DNA of 64,000 nucleotides from JACZUI01 sp965216725. GTDB taxonomy: Bacteria > Actinomycetota > Acidimicrobiia > Spongiisociales > ZC4RG35. Each line of letters opens with the position of its first letter. The first letter of the stretch is position 1. Location of the stretch: positions 1 through 64,000 of the forward strand of contig CBDCGI010000021.1 in the NCBI GenBank assembly GCA_965216725.1, in the 5' to 3' direction. Made by a program: the position numbers and the translations under genes. The notes below the pieces were generated by a model. It did no database searches. It was not told where the DNA came from and saw only the letters and a list, made by a program, of their open reading frames with translations. Positions 1 to 8,555 of the stretch are shown here, piece after piece.

Positions 1-32
1 AGGGACAAGACGTCAGCGGCCGTCTTGGTCAC
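1..32 (-). CDS. 5' end of an unidentified gene running off the window
   Basis: A GTG start at 32..30 lies just downstream of a clear AGGAGG ribosome binding site (minus strand, about positions 42-37). It begins a frame reading M-T-K-T-A-A-D-V-L-S before leaving the window. This start resembles those of thiamine-diphosphate enzymes such as pyruvate oxidase, but ten residues cannot establish that. The gene is divergent from the CorA-like gene that starts at 108. Confidence 0.4.
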   Translation of the reverse strand, partial: MTKTAADVLS

Positions 33-107
33 GATGCCTCCTTGTATCGCTCCGATCGTGAACCGCAACTTTGTATCCGGTGGCGGTTTCTGATCGGTTG
101 CTGAAAT

Positions 108-1310
108 GTGAACACCATGTTTCGAGTTCCAGCGACGTCCGGGCCGCCGGAGTGTGAGGAAGCGGTAATCCCCGGGAAAGCCGGCCTCGGTTTGCATAAT
201 CCGCAGGTGAAACTGCTGTTTCACAAGACCGATCCCTCCCAGCCGCTCGTCGAGTTGGAGCCTGCCCTGCTCGACGCTGCGTTGCAGCGAGGAGGACTGG
301 TGTGGATGGACTTGAGGGGAGAGCCACCGGAAGAAATTCGCAGCCTGTGTGCGGAGCTCGGAATGGACCGCTGGCGGCGGTGGAGGAGGCGCTTGACCAC
401 GGGACGATGCCGCGGGTCGACGACTATCCCGACCACCTCTTCGTGGTCCTCGCCAGCGTCCGTACCGGCACAGGAGAGCGTATGGGGGTCGTCGAGCTGG
501 ACATGTTCATCACCGACTCGGTACTGGTGACAATTCACGAACAATGTCACCGCGCCATCAATCGACTATCTCCGCGACAACCTCGAGCTAACTCAAGACA
601 TCTCCAACCCGGCACTACTCGCCGGCCTGATTGCCCAGCTCGGTGGACGAAGGTTCTTTCCACTCTCAGAAGCCCTCGAAACCGGAATCGACGCTCTCGA
701 GGAGGGGGCGCTGAAAGCCGACCCCCACACCCTGCCCGAAGTGCACGCCTTGCGTCGTGACGTCGTGTTGCTGCAGCGGTATGTCGGGAGGCAACGTGAG
801 GTGTTCGGCGAGCTGGCAACTCTGACTCATCCGGTGTTGGACGACGATGCTCGCGGCTTCTTCGACCGGCTCTACGAACACCATTCCCGACTCGGGGAAA
901 CCCTCGACGGGGCGCGGGTGCTGCTCAACTCGGTTGTCGAGACCTATCGCGGAGCTGTCGCCGACCAGACCAACGAGATCGTCCGTGTGCTCACCGTCTT
1001 CTCGGCGATCATGCTCCCGCTGTCGCTCATCGCAGGAGCCTGGGGGATGAACTTCGTGGACATCCCCGGCGGCGAGGAACCGTGGGGTTTCTGGATTCTC
1101 CTCGCTGTGATGCTCCTCGTCGGAGTCGGATTCTGGGTCTACTTCGCCCGAAGAGGTTTCGTCGGAGCGCCCCGACTGCGGGACCTGCCGAAGTCGGTGG
1201 GACTGGGCCTCGTCCAGGTAGGGGTGGCGCCGATCAAACTGGTCTCCAGCGGGATTGGGACCACGGTACGAGAAATCGGCAAGCTGGTCGGCGGGACCGA
1301 GGATGAATAG
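108..1310 (+). pseudogene. corA: CorA-like Mg2+/Co2+ transporter, broken by two compensating frame changes
   Basis: CorA proteins are pentameric inner-membrane channels for magnesium or cobalt. The N-terminal cytoplasmic part is in one frame (from the GTG at 108). The middle, with the family-typical PRVDDYPDHLF segment, is in a second frame from about 365. The long helical part and the C-terminus return to the first frame after about 552. The end is diagnostic: two transmembrane helices with the GMN motif between them (GAWGMNF, near 1045), followed by a cytoplasmic tail of about 50 residues. Joining the frames gives a near-normal CorA of about 400 residues, with about 62 residues out of frame. 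The two shifts cancel, and the sequence on each side looks well preserved. A local sequencing error is therefore as likely as a true pseudogene. Family assignment is firm; intactness is not. Confidence 0.8.
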
Positions 1311-1328
1311 GGCCCTCGGATGCCTCCG

Positions 1329-3530
1329 ATGAAGCGCTATCTGGAATGGATGAAGGAAAAACCAGGCACAAGCGGTTCTGGTCGTAGTCGCAGTGTTGAT
1401 ACCCATTCTCTTCGTGGTGACCACCTTGCTGTCGGCCGATGATCCCGAGATCTCATTGGGCACAACGCCGCTGGCCGAGCGGGATCCAGCGACGGTGAGT
1501 ACCGATAGCCGGCAAGCACTCGTCGACAACTCTGACCGCCCCCAAGTGCCGCCGGTTGCCTGCTCAGGATTGATCACGTTGGAGGAGATCGACATTGCTC
1601 TGGACATTCCGCTGGCCAATGTCATAGAGAGGAAGCTCCGGGACGAAACCTGCCGCAAGGAGCTCGCCGATCAGCCCGAGTACTGGATCCAAATCGAGCC
1701 CGGTGACCCCAACGACTTCGTAGACCGGCACACGAGATACTTGGCGGAACCGGCACTGGGAGTGTCGACGGGGTCGGAGACACCGCGGTCTGGTTCGTCG
1801 GTAGAAAACTCAGGGTCACGGGCGGGCGGGTCGGGAGTGCTCGCCGTTTTCAAGGAGACACGCAACTGGGAGCGCTCTACTGTTCCGGATCCTGATTAGC
1901 CGTCCAGATGCTGAAGATTCAACCCTTCTCGATGCGGCGACGAGGTCTTGCCCTGGCAGCCCTGCCCCGATTCCCCGGAGTTGGATGCAGGAACCGGTGG
2001 AGCCTCGATTTGGTTGCTATTGATCGAGCCAGATGCTGCCTGATCAGGCAAGTCTCAGTTACGTCGACAACCTGTTGGCCAAGGTGGAAGATGGCGAGTG
2101 GACCCTGGGTGAAGGGCTCGTGGTCGAGACCCTTCGCAATTGTTCGCCGGTCAGGTCGGAGCCGGAGGCAGTGCTTCGGGATCGTGGAACTCCTCAACTT
2201 CGAGAGCACCGGAATCAATGAGATGGCTCGTGACTATCTGGAGACCGGGGACGACCCCGAAACCCAGGCTTCGATTCAAGAGCTGCTCGACCTGATGACC
2301 TTCACCAACGAGGACCTCGAGGGAATGGCGGGGCTGGGACCCACCACGCTCGGCCTTCTCTCCACGGATTCTCTGACGTGGCTCCAAGAGGCCGAAACCG
2401 ACTGCACGCGCATGTATGGCGAGGAGCTAGGTGTCAGCAAATGCCTCGAATTCGAGGCATTTGAGGTCAATGGCAAGCAATACCGTGTCTTCCGCCCTTC
2501 ACCGGACGTTCCACAAGGTGGTTGGACCGAGGCGAGGTTCAAGCTGGCGGTCACCGCGGTCAAGGAATCGGTCCCCAAGCTCGACATGCACGGCATCACC
2601 CCGCCTGCCAACATCGTCTTCACGGTCTCGGGCCACAAGTATGCCGAGGCAGACGACAACATTCCTTGTGGCGTCTTCCTCCACACCAAGCTGCAGCCGT
2701 TTTCCAACGGAGACTTCAAGCAGGTTGTAGCCCACGAGCTGGGCCACTGCTTCAACGGAGCGACCTTCCCCGACCAGGCCGTTGTGGACTACGGAGTCAG
2801 AAAGTGGTGGGAGGAAGGTCTCGCCGACTATTGGAGCAACGTCGTCTACCCGTCCAACAAGTTGGAGTGGAGAACCCTCGAAAAGCTGGCCCAGTCGGAG
2901 CAGGCCACAACGTTGTTCGATCGGACCTACGCCAACGCCATCTTTTTTCAGCATCTGGAATCACCCATCGGCATTCCCGGAATCAAATCGGTGATCTCCA
3001 ACCTCCCCGGTGCCACGGGGGCAACCAGCATGCGCCAAGCAATGGCCTCCTACTCGGGCATGGACACCCTCTATCACGACTTCGTTCGAGCCATGGCGGA
3101 TTCCGAGGTGATCGACACCAGCGGTGTGTTGGTGCCCTACCAGCCAGTCGGCTGGGAGCTTCCAATCGCCGGCCCTACGGAGGTGCCGTTGTCGATCCCT
3201 CCGTTCGGCGTCCGCCGCCTGCACATCACCGTTCCCGACGGGATGTACGGCTGTTACGAGACTTTCCAACAGGGCGACATGAGGGTCTCGTGGCGTGAAG
3301 GAGACCTAGGCGACTCTGGTGACTGGGATGAGACGGGACCAACGGAGCTAGAGGGCGAGACCGTGCTGGTTGTGACCACTCTCGAGGAAGGCGCGACCTT
3401 CACCCTGGACGTGAGGGACGTCGACGACGACCCGGATTGCTCGGACGAGGAGGAAACCCGTCCGCCTGATACCTGTGAGCTCAACGTCGTTTGTGATCCC
3501 TCGGGGTACTACTTCTTTTCGATCGACTAA
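1329..3530 (+). pseudogene. Membrane-anchored gluzincin-type metalloprotease, N-terminal third broken by about nine frame changes
   Basis: The conceptual protein (about 730 residues) starts MKRYLEWMKE and is followed by a hydrophobic anchor (AVLVVVAVLIPILFVV). A soluble domain of unknown type follows, then a catalytic domain that is intact from about 2180 to the TAA at 3530. HELGH is encoded near 2734-2748, and a WWEEGLADYW segment 22 residues later supplies the expected downstream glutamate of gluzincin (HEXXH...E) peptidases. Between 1359 and 2178 the protein-like reading changes frame near 1360 (in an A5 run), 1757, 1830, 1865, 1946, 1986, 2036, 2139 and 2172. Each short in-frame piece still looks like conserved protein. 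An intact 540-codon ORF begins at 1908, but its first 85 or so codons are out of the real frame. The substrate is unknown. I treat 1329-3530 as one gene because the pieces join without a gap; two adjacent genes remain possible. Confidence 0.65.
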
Positions 3531-3615
3531 ATACCTTGAACAGAGGGCAAGGCTGTCTTCTCAGACCACGCGCTGGATCCGGCGGAGCCTCTGCAAGCCT
3601 CGAGGAGCTGAGGAG

Positions 3616-3975
3616 TTAAGCAAGCAAGCCAACACCGATCAGTGCGCCAACAACCGTCACCAGAATCGTGAGCATCCAGTTGGTCATCACGGTGCGCAGG
3701 GCGCCGATCTGATCGGCTAACTCCGCTTTGAATTCAGCGCGAAGGTCGGCAATCTCGGCGCGTAACTCGGCCGCCAGCACGGCTAAGTCGGCCTTGGTGG
3801 CGACCTCATCCAAATCGTGCAGAGGTATTGCGCTCATGAGGGTCTCGGCCCTTTCCGGCCCGATCGCTTCGCTCAATCCAGTGTACAGGTCGGCCCGCGC
3901 CGCCTCAGAGATGGCCACACACCGAGGATGCCGTAGGCCGGTGTCATTTTCAAGAGTGTGCGTCGGCCGCGTCAT
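3616..3975 (-). CDS. Small coiled-coil protein with C-terminal membrane anchor (paralogue of the gene at 9322)
   Basis: This is a 119-residue protein. Its N-terminal segment contains IGPERAETLMSAIP and LDEVATKADL. A charged heptad-like coil follows (residues about 62-92, LRAEIADLRAEFKAEL), then a C-terminal transmembrane helix (WMLTILVTVVGALIGVGLL). The same order and the same N-terminal motif occur in the gene at 9322-9720, so the two are paralogues. The layout is like the DUF1640/CCDC90-type coiled-coil membrane family, but I cannot assign it with certainty. It probably forms oligomers at the inner face of the membrane. It starts at ATG 3975, divergent from the sigma-like gene at 4022. Confidence 0.65.
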   Translation of the reverse strand: MTRPTHTLENDTGLRHPRCVAISEAARADLYTGLSEAIGPERAETLMSAIPLHDLDEVATKADLAVLAAELRAEIADLRAEFKAELADQIGALRTVMTNWMLTILVTVVGALIGVGLLA

Positions 3976-4021
3976 ACGAAACAGGCATCCATCGCCCTTA
4001 TAGGGTTGGACAGCGTCTGTT

Positions 4022-4489
4022 GTGATACTCGACGAGCCACGCGTCGCCTCTTTTACGAGGTTCGCTCAGGAATCCGAACCTCCGATTCGCCGCGCTCTCA
4101 CCGCCGCGTTCGGACTCGATGTCGGGAGAGAGGCCACGGCCGAGGCGCTGAGCTACGCCTGGGAACATTGGGGACGGGTCCGGGACATGGACAACCCGGC
4201 CGGCTATGTGTTCCGAGTAGGCCAACGCGCCGCCAAGAGGCAGAAGCGGCCGGCCACAGCTCCGGCACTCATCGAACGTCCCCCCGCGGAACCGTGGGTG
4301 GAGCCGCAGCTGGCCAAGGCGCTCAACCGGCTGTCGGCTCAACAGCGAATGGTTGTGTCACTGCTGCACGGGTTCGATTGCTCGATGGCCGAGGTGGGCC
4401 GGCTGCTCGGGATCAGCAAAGCCACGGTCCAGGTCCACGAGCGACGAGCCATGAAGAAGCTGAGGAAGCATTTGGGGGTAAGCGGATGA
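4022..4489 (+). CDS. ECF sigma-70-like protein (region 4 helix-turn-helix clear)
   Basis: This 155-residue protein starts at GTG. Its C-terminal half reads as sigma region 4: LSAQQRMVVSLLHGFDCSMAEVG, then LLGISKATVQVHERRAMKKL, a typical recognition-helix segment. The N-terminal half (residues 10-60, with EALSYAWEHWGRVRDMDNPAGYVFRVGQR) matches the general pattern of region 2 in ECF factors. The stop codon overlaps the start of the next gene (ATGA at 4486-4489), which suggests translational coupling to a membrane protein that could be its anti-sigma partner. The 46 bp gap to the divergent gene at 3975 must hold both promoters. Target genes cannot be inferred. Confidence 0.75.
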   Translation: MILDEPRVASFTRFAQESEPPIRRALTAAFGLDVGREATAEALSYAWEHWGRVRDMDNPAGYVFRVGQRAAKRQKRPATAPALIERPPAEPWVEPQLAKALNRLSAQQRMVVSLLHGFDCSMAEVGRLLGISKATVQVHERRAMKKLRKHLGVSG

Positions 4490-5253
4490 CTGATCATCTC
4501 AAAGACCGCATCAGAGCCCACTACCACCAGTTGGAGTCTCTGCAGTCGCCGATCGACCTCGAAGCGATCCCGCAGGAACTGGCCGAGACGTCTTTGCCAG
4601 CGTCGTCACCGATTCGACGATTCCCGGCGCTGGCAATGGGGCTCACATTCGCCGCCATCCTCTCCGTGGCACTCGCCATCATTTGGTTGGCGGACGGGAC
4701 CGAGCCTGCAGACCTGGCGCCACCCTCCCCGGAGGAGCTCGCCATCGAATCGGTGCAGGCGTGGGCGGAAGGGATCCGAAACGGCGACCTGGAAGCCGCC
4801 GTCGAACTCGTTGAAGAAGGATCAATGGCCGAGATCAGGATGACCCCCGAAGGTCGACTTGGATGGTTGCTGGCAATAGCCTCAGAGAGCAGCCTGGGTC
4901 CATGTGAGGCCGAGGCCACACAGAACTCCCTGAACGAAGACGGCTTCTTCAGAGTCACATGCCCCTGGACGATCAGCGACCCGATCTCGGCCGCCATCGA
5001 CGTGGAAACGGCGGACCTCACGATCCTCGTCGATTCGAATGGAAAGCTTGTACAGGTCGTGGGCGTGGGTGACCGGTGGGCATGGAAAGACGTTTTTGTC
5101 GACTACGCCACCGCCAACTACGAGTCTGAGTTCAACGACGCCTGTCTGCCTTTCGAGTTCGACGACGAACGTTTCCTGGGTCACGCCCTGTCCGCCAGAT
5201 GTGGCGAGTTCTACATGAACATCGCTTCGGAGGTCGCCGCCTCGGTCGAATAG
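4486..5253 (+). CDS. Single-span membrane protein coupled to the sigma-like gene; candidate anti-sigma factor
   Basis: This 255-residue protein starts at ATG 4486, inside the stop of the sigma-like gene. The first 45 or so residues form a charged cytoplasmic segment (MTDHLKDRIRAHYHQLESL). One transmembrane helix follows (ALAMGLTFAAILSVALAIIW), then an extracellular domain of about 185 residues. The extracytoplasmic part contains three cysteines and an NTF2-like flavour (ESVQAWAEGIRNGDLEAAVELV). Topology and overlap with a sigma gene fit an anti-sigma factor, but no zinc-binding anti-sigma motif is present, so this role is inferred from context only. Confidence 0.6.
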   Translation: MTDHLKDRIRAHYHQLESLQSPIDLEAIPQELAETSLPASSPIRRFPALAMGLTFAAILSVALAIIWLADGTEPADLAPPSPEELAIESVQAWAEGIRNGDLEAAVELVEEGSMAEIRMTPEGRLGWLLAIASESSLGPCEAEATQNSLNEDGFFRVTCPWTISDPISAAIDVETADLTILVDSNGKLVQVVGVGDRWAWKDVFVDYATANYESEFNDACLPFEFDDERFLGHALSARCGEFYMNIASEVAASVE

Positions 5254-5306
5254 GGGTCATACGAATCCCGGCCACGCGCCCTTCCTCAGCAGACGAGGAA
5301 GGACGT

Positions 5307-6224
5307 ATGCATCTCAGGAACCTCACGGCAGCGGGATTGATCGCAACCATGATCGCCGGGTGTGGTGGCACTGCGGGTGTTCCAGTGAAAACCACGGTCG
5401 CACCGGGCTTGGAAGCATCAAGCACCTCACATTCGGTGACCCCATCCACTAGGGCCCATTCGACCTCGACGTCGACCACCCGACCGACGACTACAAGCAC
5501 CTCGGCCCCCGCCAACGGTCCAGCGAGCGGCGAATACACGACTGCGGGAAAGCCTTTCCACCTCTATGAGCCGGAGTCCGCCACCCACATCGTCGTACTG
5601 CTTCATGGATTGAATACGCCCCTGCCCGCCTTGGCACCTCTCGCGCAACAGTTCTCTGCGGACGGCGCCCATGTTCTTGTGCCGGTCTTTGACCTCGCCA
5701 TCGCTCCGGATAACCGGGCCGCCGAGGCGGCGCAGGTGGCATGTGCGGTCGCCTTCGGGTCCTCGTTGGATGAGAGCCTCCCTCTGGTGCTGGTTGGATT
5801 CTCCGGAGGCGGACTCCATGCCGGACTCTATGTTGCAACCGCGGGGAGCCATTGGGACGCTTCCATTTGCGTGGCGGACACGCCTCCGAGACCACTGACC
5901 GGCTTCGTTCTCCTCGATGGGCCGGTAGACGACCCGGGGTGGAGGGAGGCCGTTGGCATGCCACCCAACGACAGACCGGACGCCCACCTCTGGGACCCGG
6001 TGACCGTGGCGACACCGAATCCTGAGATCTCAGGCGCCTACTTCATCTCCGGCGACTTACCTGACTACGCGTGGGCGGCCATGGACAAGTTCAATGCCGC
6101 TCTCGATATCGACGGACCAATTACCGAGCTCCCCACCAGCCATGCCGGGCTCATATCCGGAACGTTTTCCGAGATCCCGGTAGCAGTTTTGGACGTCGCC
6201 GGGCTTGGGGCATCGGGCGGCTGA
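5307..6224 (+). CDS. Lipoprotein alpha/beta hydrolase
   Basis: This 305-residue protein has a lipoprotein signal peptide ending at a lipobox (MIAGC, Cys19). A Ser/Thr-rich linker of about 60 residues follows, then an alpha/beta-hydrolase-like domain. Visible landmarks are the strand plus oxyanion-type HG motif (IVVLLHGLN, near residue 97) and the nucleophile elbow GFSGG (near residue 167). A later aspartate and a C-terminal histidine (PTSHAG) could complete the triad. The start at ATG 5307 follows a GAGGAAGGA ribosome binding site. It is probably anchored on the outer face of the cytoplasmic membrane. The substrate (ester or lipid) is not indicated. Confidence 0.7.
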   Translation: MHLRNLTAAGLIATMIAGCGGTAGVPVKTTVAPGLEASSTSHSVTPSTRAHSTSTSTTRPTTTSTSAPANGPASGEYTTAGKPFHLYEPESATHIVVLLHGLNTPLPALAPLAQQFSADGAHVLVPVFDLAIAPDNRAAEAAQVACAVAFGSSLDESLPLVLVGFSGGGLHAGLYVATAGSHWDASICVADTPPRPLTGFVLLDGPVDDPGWREAVGMPPNDRPDAHLWDPVTVATPNPEISGAYFISGDLPDYAWAAMDKFNAALDIDGPITELPTSHAGLISGTFSEIPVAVLDVAGLGASGG

Positions 6225-6307
6225 GCACCTCGTAACCAACGGTCACGTCGCCTTATCGACCGTTGCCGACCTCACGGGAAAACCTTCGGATGTTCAGCAC
6301 AAGGGGG

Positions 6308-6337
6308 TTGTTCTTGTCCTTTGAGGAACGTATGTTC
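6308..6337 (+). promoter_or_regulatory. SOS-type promoter: LexA box overlapping the -10 of the HNH gene
   Basis: GAACGTATGTTC at 6326-6337 matches the GAAC-N4-GTTC dyad of Gram-positive and actinobacterial LexA boxes. A plausible promoter is superimposed: -35 TTGTTC (6308-6313), a 17-bp spacer, then -10 TATGTT (6331-6336). Transcription from it would start at about 6343, which is the ATG of the downstream gene, so the mRNA would be leaderless. LexA control is inferred from the match. Confidence 0.55.
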
Positions 6338-6342
6338 GAGTC

Positions 6343-7446
6343 ATGGAGTGGGAGAGACTGACAGAAGACCAACTGGATGAGTTGATTGTCGACGCCGAAC
6401 GCAGTGTGGCCCGCCTCCGGGCCGTAGAGATGGCGGCGATTGCGGAGAAACGCCGGCGCGGAACTCACCTCGAGGATGGCTACCGGTCAATGATCGACTG
6501 GGTGGCGGCCCGTGCCGACATTGCCCATCGCTCTGCCCGGCGGTTGGTCTGGACCGCCTCCCGTCTCGCGAGTGCCCCCGAAATCGCTGGGTTCTTGGCC
6601 GGCGGTGAGATGTCGTTTGACCGGGCAGAACAAGTATCACGACTCCCCGAACGGCAGAGGGACGACCACGAGAGGTTTGACATCGGCCAGTTGCAACGCG
6701 AAGTAGCCCTTCATCGGAAGTTGAGCCGGAAACGAGAGGAGAAGATCTGCAACAGCGGATACCTGCAGTTCCAACCGTCTCTTGACGAAACGGTCACCCG
6801 GTTCTGGGGAGAGCTCCCCGGAGTCGATGCCAGGACTGTGGCGAAGGCCATTGACCAGGCCGCCGACGAGATCGTCCCTGACGAAGGCAGAAACCTCGCA
6901 GTGGCAGAAAGGCGAGCACTTGGCCTGGTCGCCATCTCTCAAGATCACCTCTATGAAGGGAACCGCGGAGTAGGTGCAGACTTCACCCGGGTCACGGTCA
7001 CCGTCGACGCCCGATCGGCCGCCCAAAGCAACGCTCAAAGCGGGGTGGCGGTACAGGAAGGTCCCAAGATCGGGCGACAAGCCCTGAATCCCATACTCTG
7101 CGACACGATTATCGAGGTCATCGGGCTCACCGAGACCGGCCAGCCACTCAACCTCGGCCGGAAGACTCGCACCGTCACCCCCCGGCTGCGGCGCCATGTG
7201 CTCACCCGAGACCATGGCTGCACGGTTGACGGGTGCAACAGCCGCTACCGCCTCCAAGTCCACCACGTGGTTCCCTGGTCCCAGGGTGGACCGACCAGCA
7301 CAGACAACCTCATCACCCTCTGCTGGTACCACCATCACATCGCCGTCCACCGCGATGGTCTCGGGATCCGTCGCATTGGGACGAGCCGAGTCCGGCTGGT
7401 CAAACCCGGCCAAGGAAGGAGCCCGCCCGGACGATTGGCGGCATGA
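6343..7446 (+). CDS. DUF222 / HNH endonuclease domain protein (13E12-type)
   Basis: This 367-residue protein has the usual two-part build of the actinobacterial 13E12 family. A helical DUF222 domain (residues about 10-240, with ARRLVWTASRLASAPEIAGF) is followed by a C-terminal HNH nuclease fold. The latter starts near residue 280 and carries GCTVDGC (zinc cysteines), the LQVHHVVPWSQGG catalytic histidine segment, an Asn in TSTDNLITLC and the closing HHHIAVH. The biological role of these abundant proteins is not settled. The SOS-type box directly upstream suggests damage induction. Its 3' end overlaps the convergent gene at 7400 by 47 bp. Confidence 0.88.
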   Translation: MEWERLTEDQLDELIVDAERSVARLRAVEMAAIAEKRRRGTHLEDGYRSMIDWVAARADIAHRSARRLVWTASRLASAPEIAGFLAGGEMSFDRAEQVSRLPERQRDDHERFDIGQLQREVALHRKLSRKREEKICNSGYLQFQPSLDETVTRFWGELPGVDARTVAKAIDQAADEIVPDEGRNLAVAERRALGLVAISQDHLYEGNRGVGADFTRVTVTVDARSAAQSNAQSGVAVQEGPKIGRQALNPILCDTIIEVIGLTETGQPLNLGRKTRTVTPRLRRHVLTRDHGCTVDGCNSRYRLQVHHVVPWSQGGPTSTDNLITLCWYHHHIAVHRDGLGIRRIGTSRVRLVKPGQGRSPPGRLAA

Positions 7447-7738
7447 ATCGAATTCGGATATCGGGGCAACATCCTGTGATGTGCTTCGACTCCGCGAAGA
7501 CCCTCTCGGGCACTTCAACATCGAAGAAGCCGTCTGGGCGCACATAGACCCTGGCCCGATAGGTAGCAGCCACCTCAGGATTGGCGCTGCGCGTCAGAGC
7601 CTCGACCATGGCTTCAACCGGTTCCCCCTCCTCGAGTCGAGCACGGTCGCGGGCTTGCAGAAGCCTCACCGCCCGCATCATGACCCAGGTCGCGGCGATC
7701 CCGACCACCGCCGTGATTCGACGCTGCCGACGAGACAT
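7400..7738 (-). CDS. Small hypothetical protein with N-terminal membrane segment
   Basis: This is a 112-residue frame. A basic N-terminus (MSRRQRR) is followed by a likely transmembrane stretch (ITAVVGIAATWVMMRAVRLL) and a soluble tail containing ARVYVRPDGFFDVEVPE. I recognise no family. It overlaps the 3' end of the HNH gene by 47 bp, and its start overlaps by about 20 bp the 5' limit of the truncated metzincin reading frame. The ribosome binding site is weak. It could be a true small gene or a chance frame, though the alternating hydrophobic/charged pattern favours coding. Confidence 0.45.
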   Translation of the reverse strand: MSRRQRRITAVVGIAATWVMMRAVRLLQARDRARLEEGEPVEAMVEALTRSANPEVAATYRARVYVRPDGFFDVEVPERVFAESKHITGCCPDIRIRFMPPIVRAGSFLGRV

Positions 7739-8280
7739 TCGATGGTGTCTCGGGGATTTGGCTGGACTTCGACGTTACGTCGCCGCAGCCACAGCTCTCG
7801 CGATCCGACGCTGCCAGCTACACAACGGCTGGGGTGGGGATCGGCGAGGTCATCATCGCCGACTACTGGAAGGATGACACCTGTTTCCTGGCTGGAACCC
7901 CTGGGTTTCCTGGCTGTTGGAACTGGCCCCTCAACCCGTGTGAGAACACATACAAGTGCATGTTGGGTGAAAACAGCTTCTACGCGTCGGGGAGTCAGTG
8001 GGGTGCCACCCTGTATGGGAGCCTTGTCAAGATCAACGAAGAAAACTCTATCAATTGGGAGTACGACGCTGGCCCTGTCGGACAGAACGAGTTGGACTTG
8101 TGGGGTGTGATGTCCCACGAACTAGGTCATGCAATGGGCTTCGCCCACATTGAACTCAACTGTGGAGACACAGCGGGGGGCTGGGCGACCATGTGTCAGG
8201 ACATCTCCGACCATCGGGGCAAGTCAGGTGCTCGCACGCTGACCTCACACGAAAAGGACGATCTCAAAGAGGAATACTGA
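7717..8280 (+). pseudogene. Metzincin-type zinc metalloprotease, 5'-truncated
   Basis: The reading frame contains HELGHAMGFAH near 8116, a full HEXXHXXGXXH metzincin zinc site. It is followed by a downstream CGDTAGGWATMCQD segment where a Met-turn is expected. Coding-like sequence in this frame extends upstream to about 7717 (GVSGIWLDFDV, then AASYTTAGVGIGEVIIAD) but meets an in-frame TGA with no start codon. The first usable start, GTG 7834, falls inside the domain. No signal peptide remains, although such proteases are normally secreted and several cysteines suggest an exported protein. The 5' end was probably lost at the junction with the minus-strand gene ending at 7738. The alternative is a 148-residue product from GTG 7834. 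Confidence 0.6.
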
Positions 8281-8303
8281 TCTGCCCGAGAGTTCAGAAA
8301 GTA

Positions 8304-8329
8304 TAAGGCCACCCCGAAGGGTGGCCTTA
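8304..8329 (+). terminator. Hairpin terminator after the metzincin gene
   Basis: A perfect 11-bp stem (TAAGGCCACCC / GGGTGGCCTTA) closed by a CGAA tetraloop begins 24 nt after the stop at 8280. No strong T-run follows, so it may act as a weak intrinsic terminator or a 3'-end stabiliser. Confidence 0.6.
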
Positions 8330-8340
8330 AGCTTTGTCCC

Positions 8341-8520
8341 ATGAAGTGGAAGCTCTGGGTCGTGATATCAGTGGTCGCCTTCGGACTCGCCTTCGTCATG
8401 TTCGGTGCGGTTGGGGGAGAGGAACCTCCTCCTCCGCGGCTCCTCGACTACCACTTCACGAGCGACCAAAGCCCACAGTGTTACAGGTATTACGACGGTG
8501 ACTACCACCCGTGCCAGTAG
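8341..8520 (+). CDS. Small membrane protein, 59 residues
   Basis: ATG 8341 opens a 59-codon frame: MKWKLWVV, then a hydrophobic helix (ISVVAFGLAFVMFGAV), then a short Pro- and Tyr-rich tail with two cysteines, ending YHPCQ. A basic start followed by one membrane span suggests a signal anchor or a cleaved signal peptide. It lies 12 nt after the hairpin at 8304-8329 and has no clear ribosome binding site. No family recognised. Confidence 0.4.
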   Translation: MKWKLWVVISVVAFGLAFVMFGAVGGEEPPPPRLLDYHFTSDQSPQCYRYYDGDYHPCQ

Positions 8521-8555
8521 AGAGACGGCCTGACCGAGAGCGGCGTGCCCGTCGA

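Noticed and set aside
108..760. Programmed ribosomal frameshifting in the CorA-like gene
   Set aside because: Two shifts in opposite directions are needed, no slippery heptamer or downstream structure is evident, and many other indels lie just downstream, so error or decay is simpler.
666..1658. A 330-codon minus-strand ORF
   Set aside because: It is the shadow of the CorA-like gene and the start of the protease gene; its composition is low-complexity Arg/His/Pro-rich with no domain.
3958..5253. A 431-codon ORF covering the sigma-like and membrane protein genes
   Set aside because: Its first half is out of frame with the sigma-like gene. Only the part from ATG 4486 is real.
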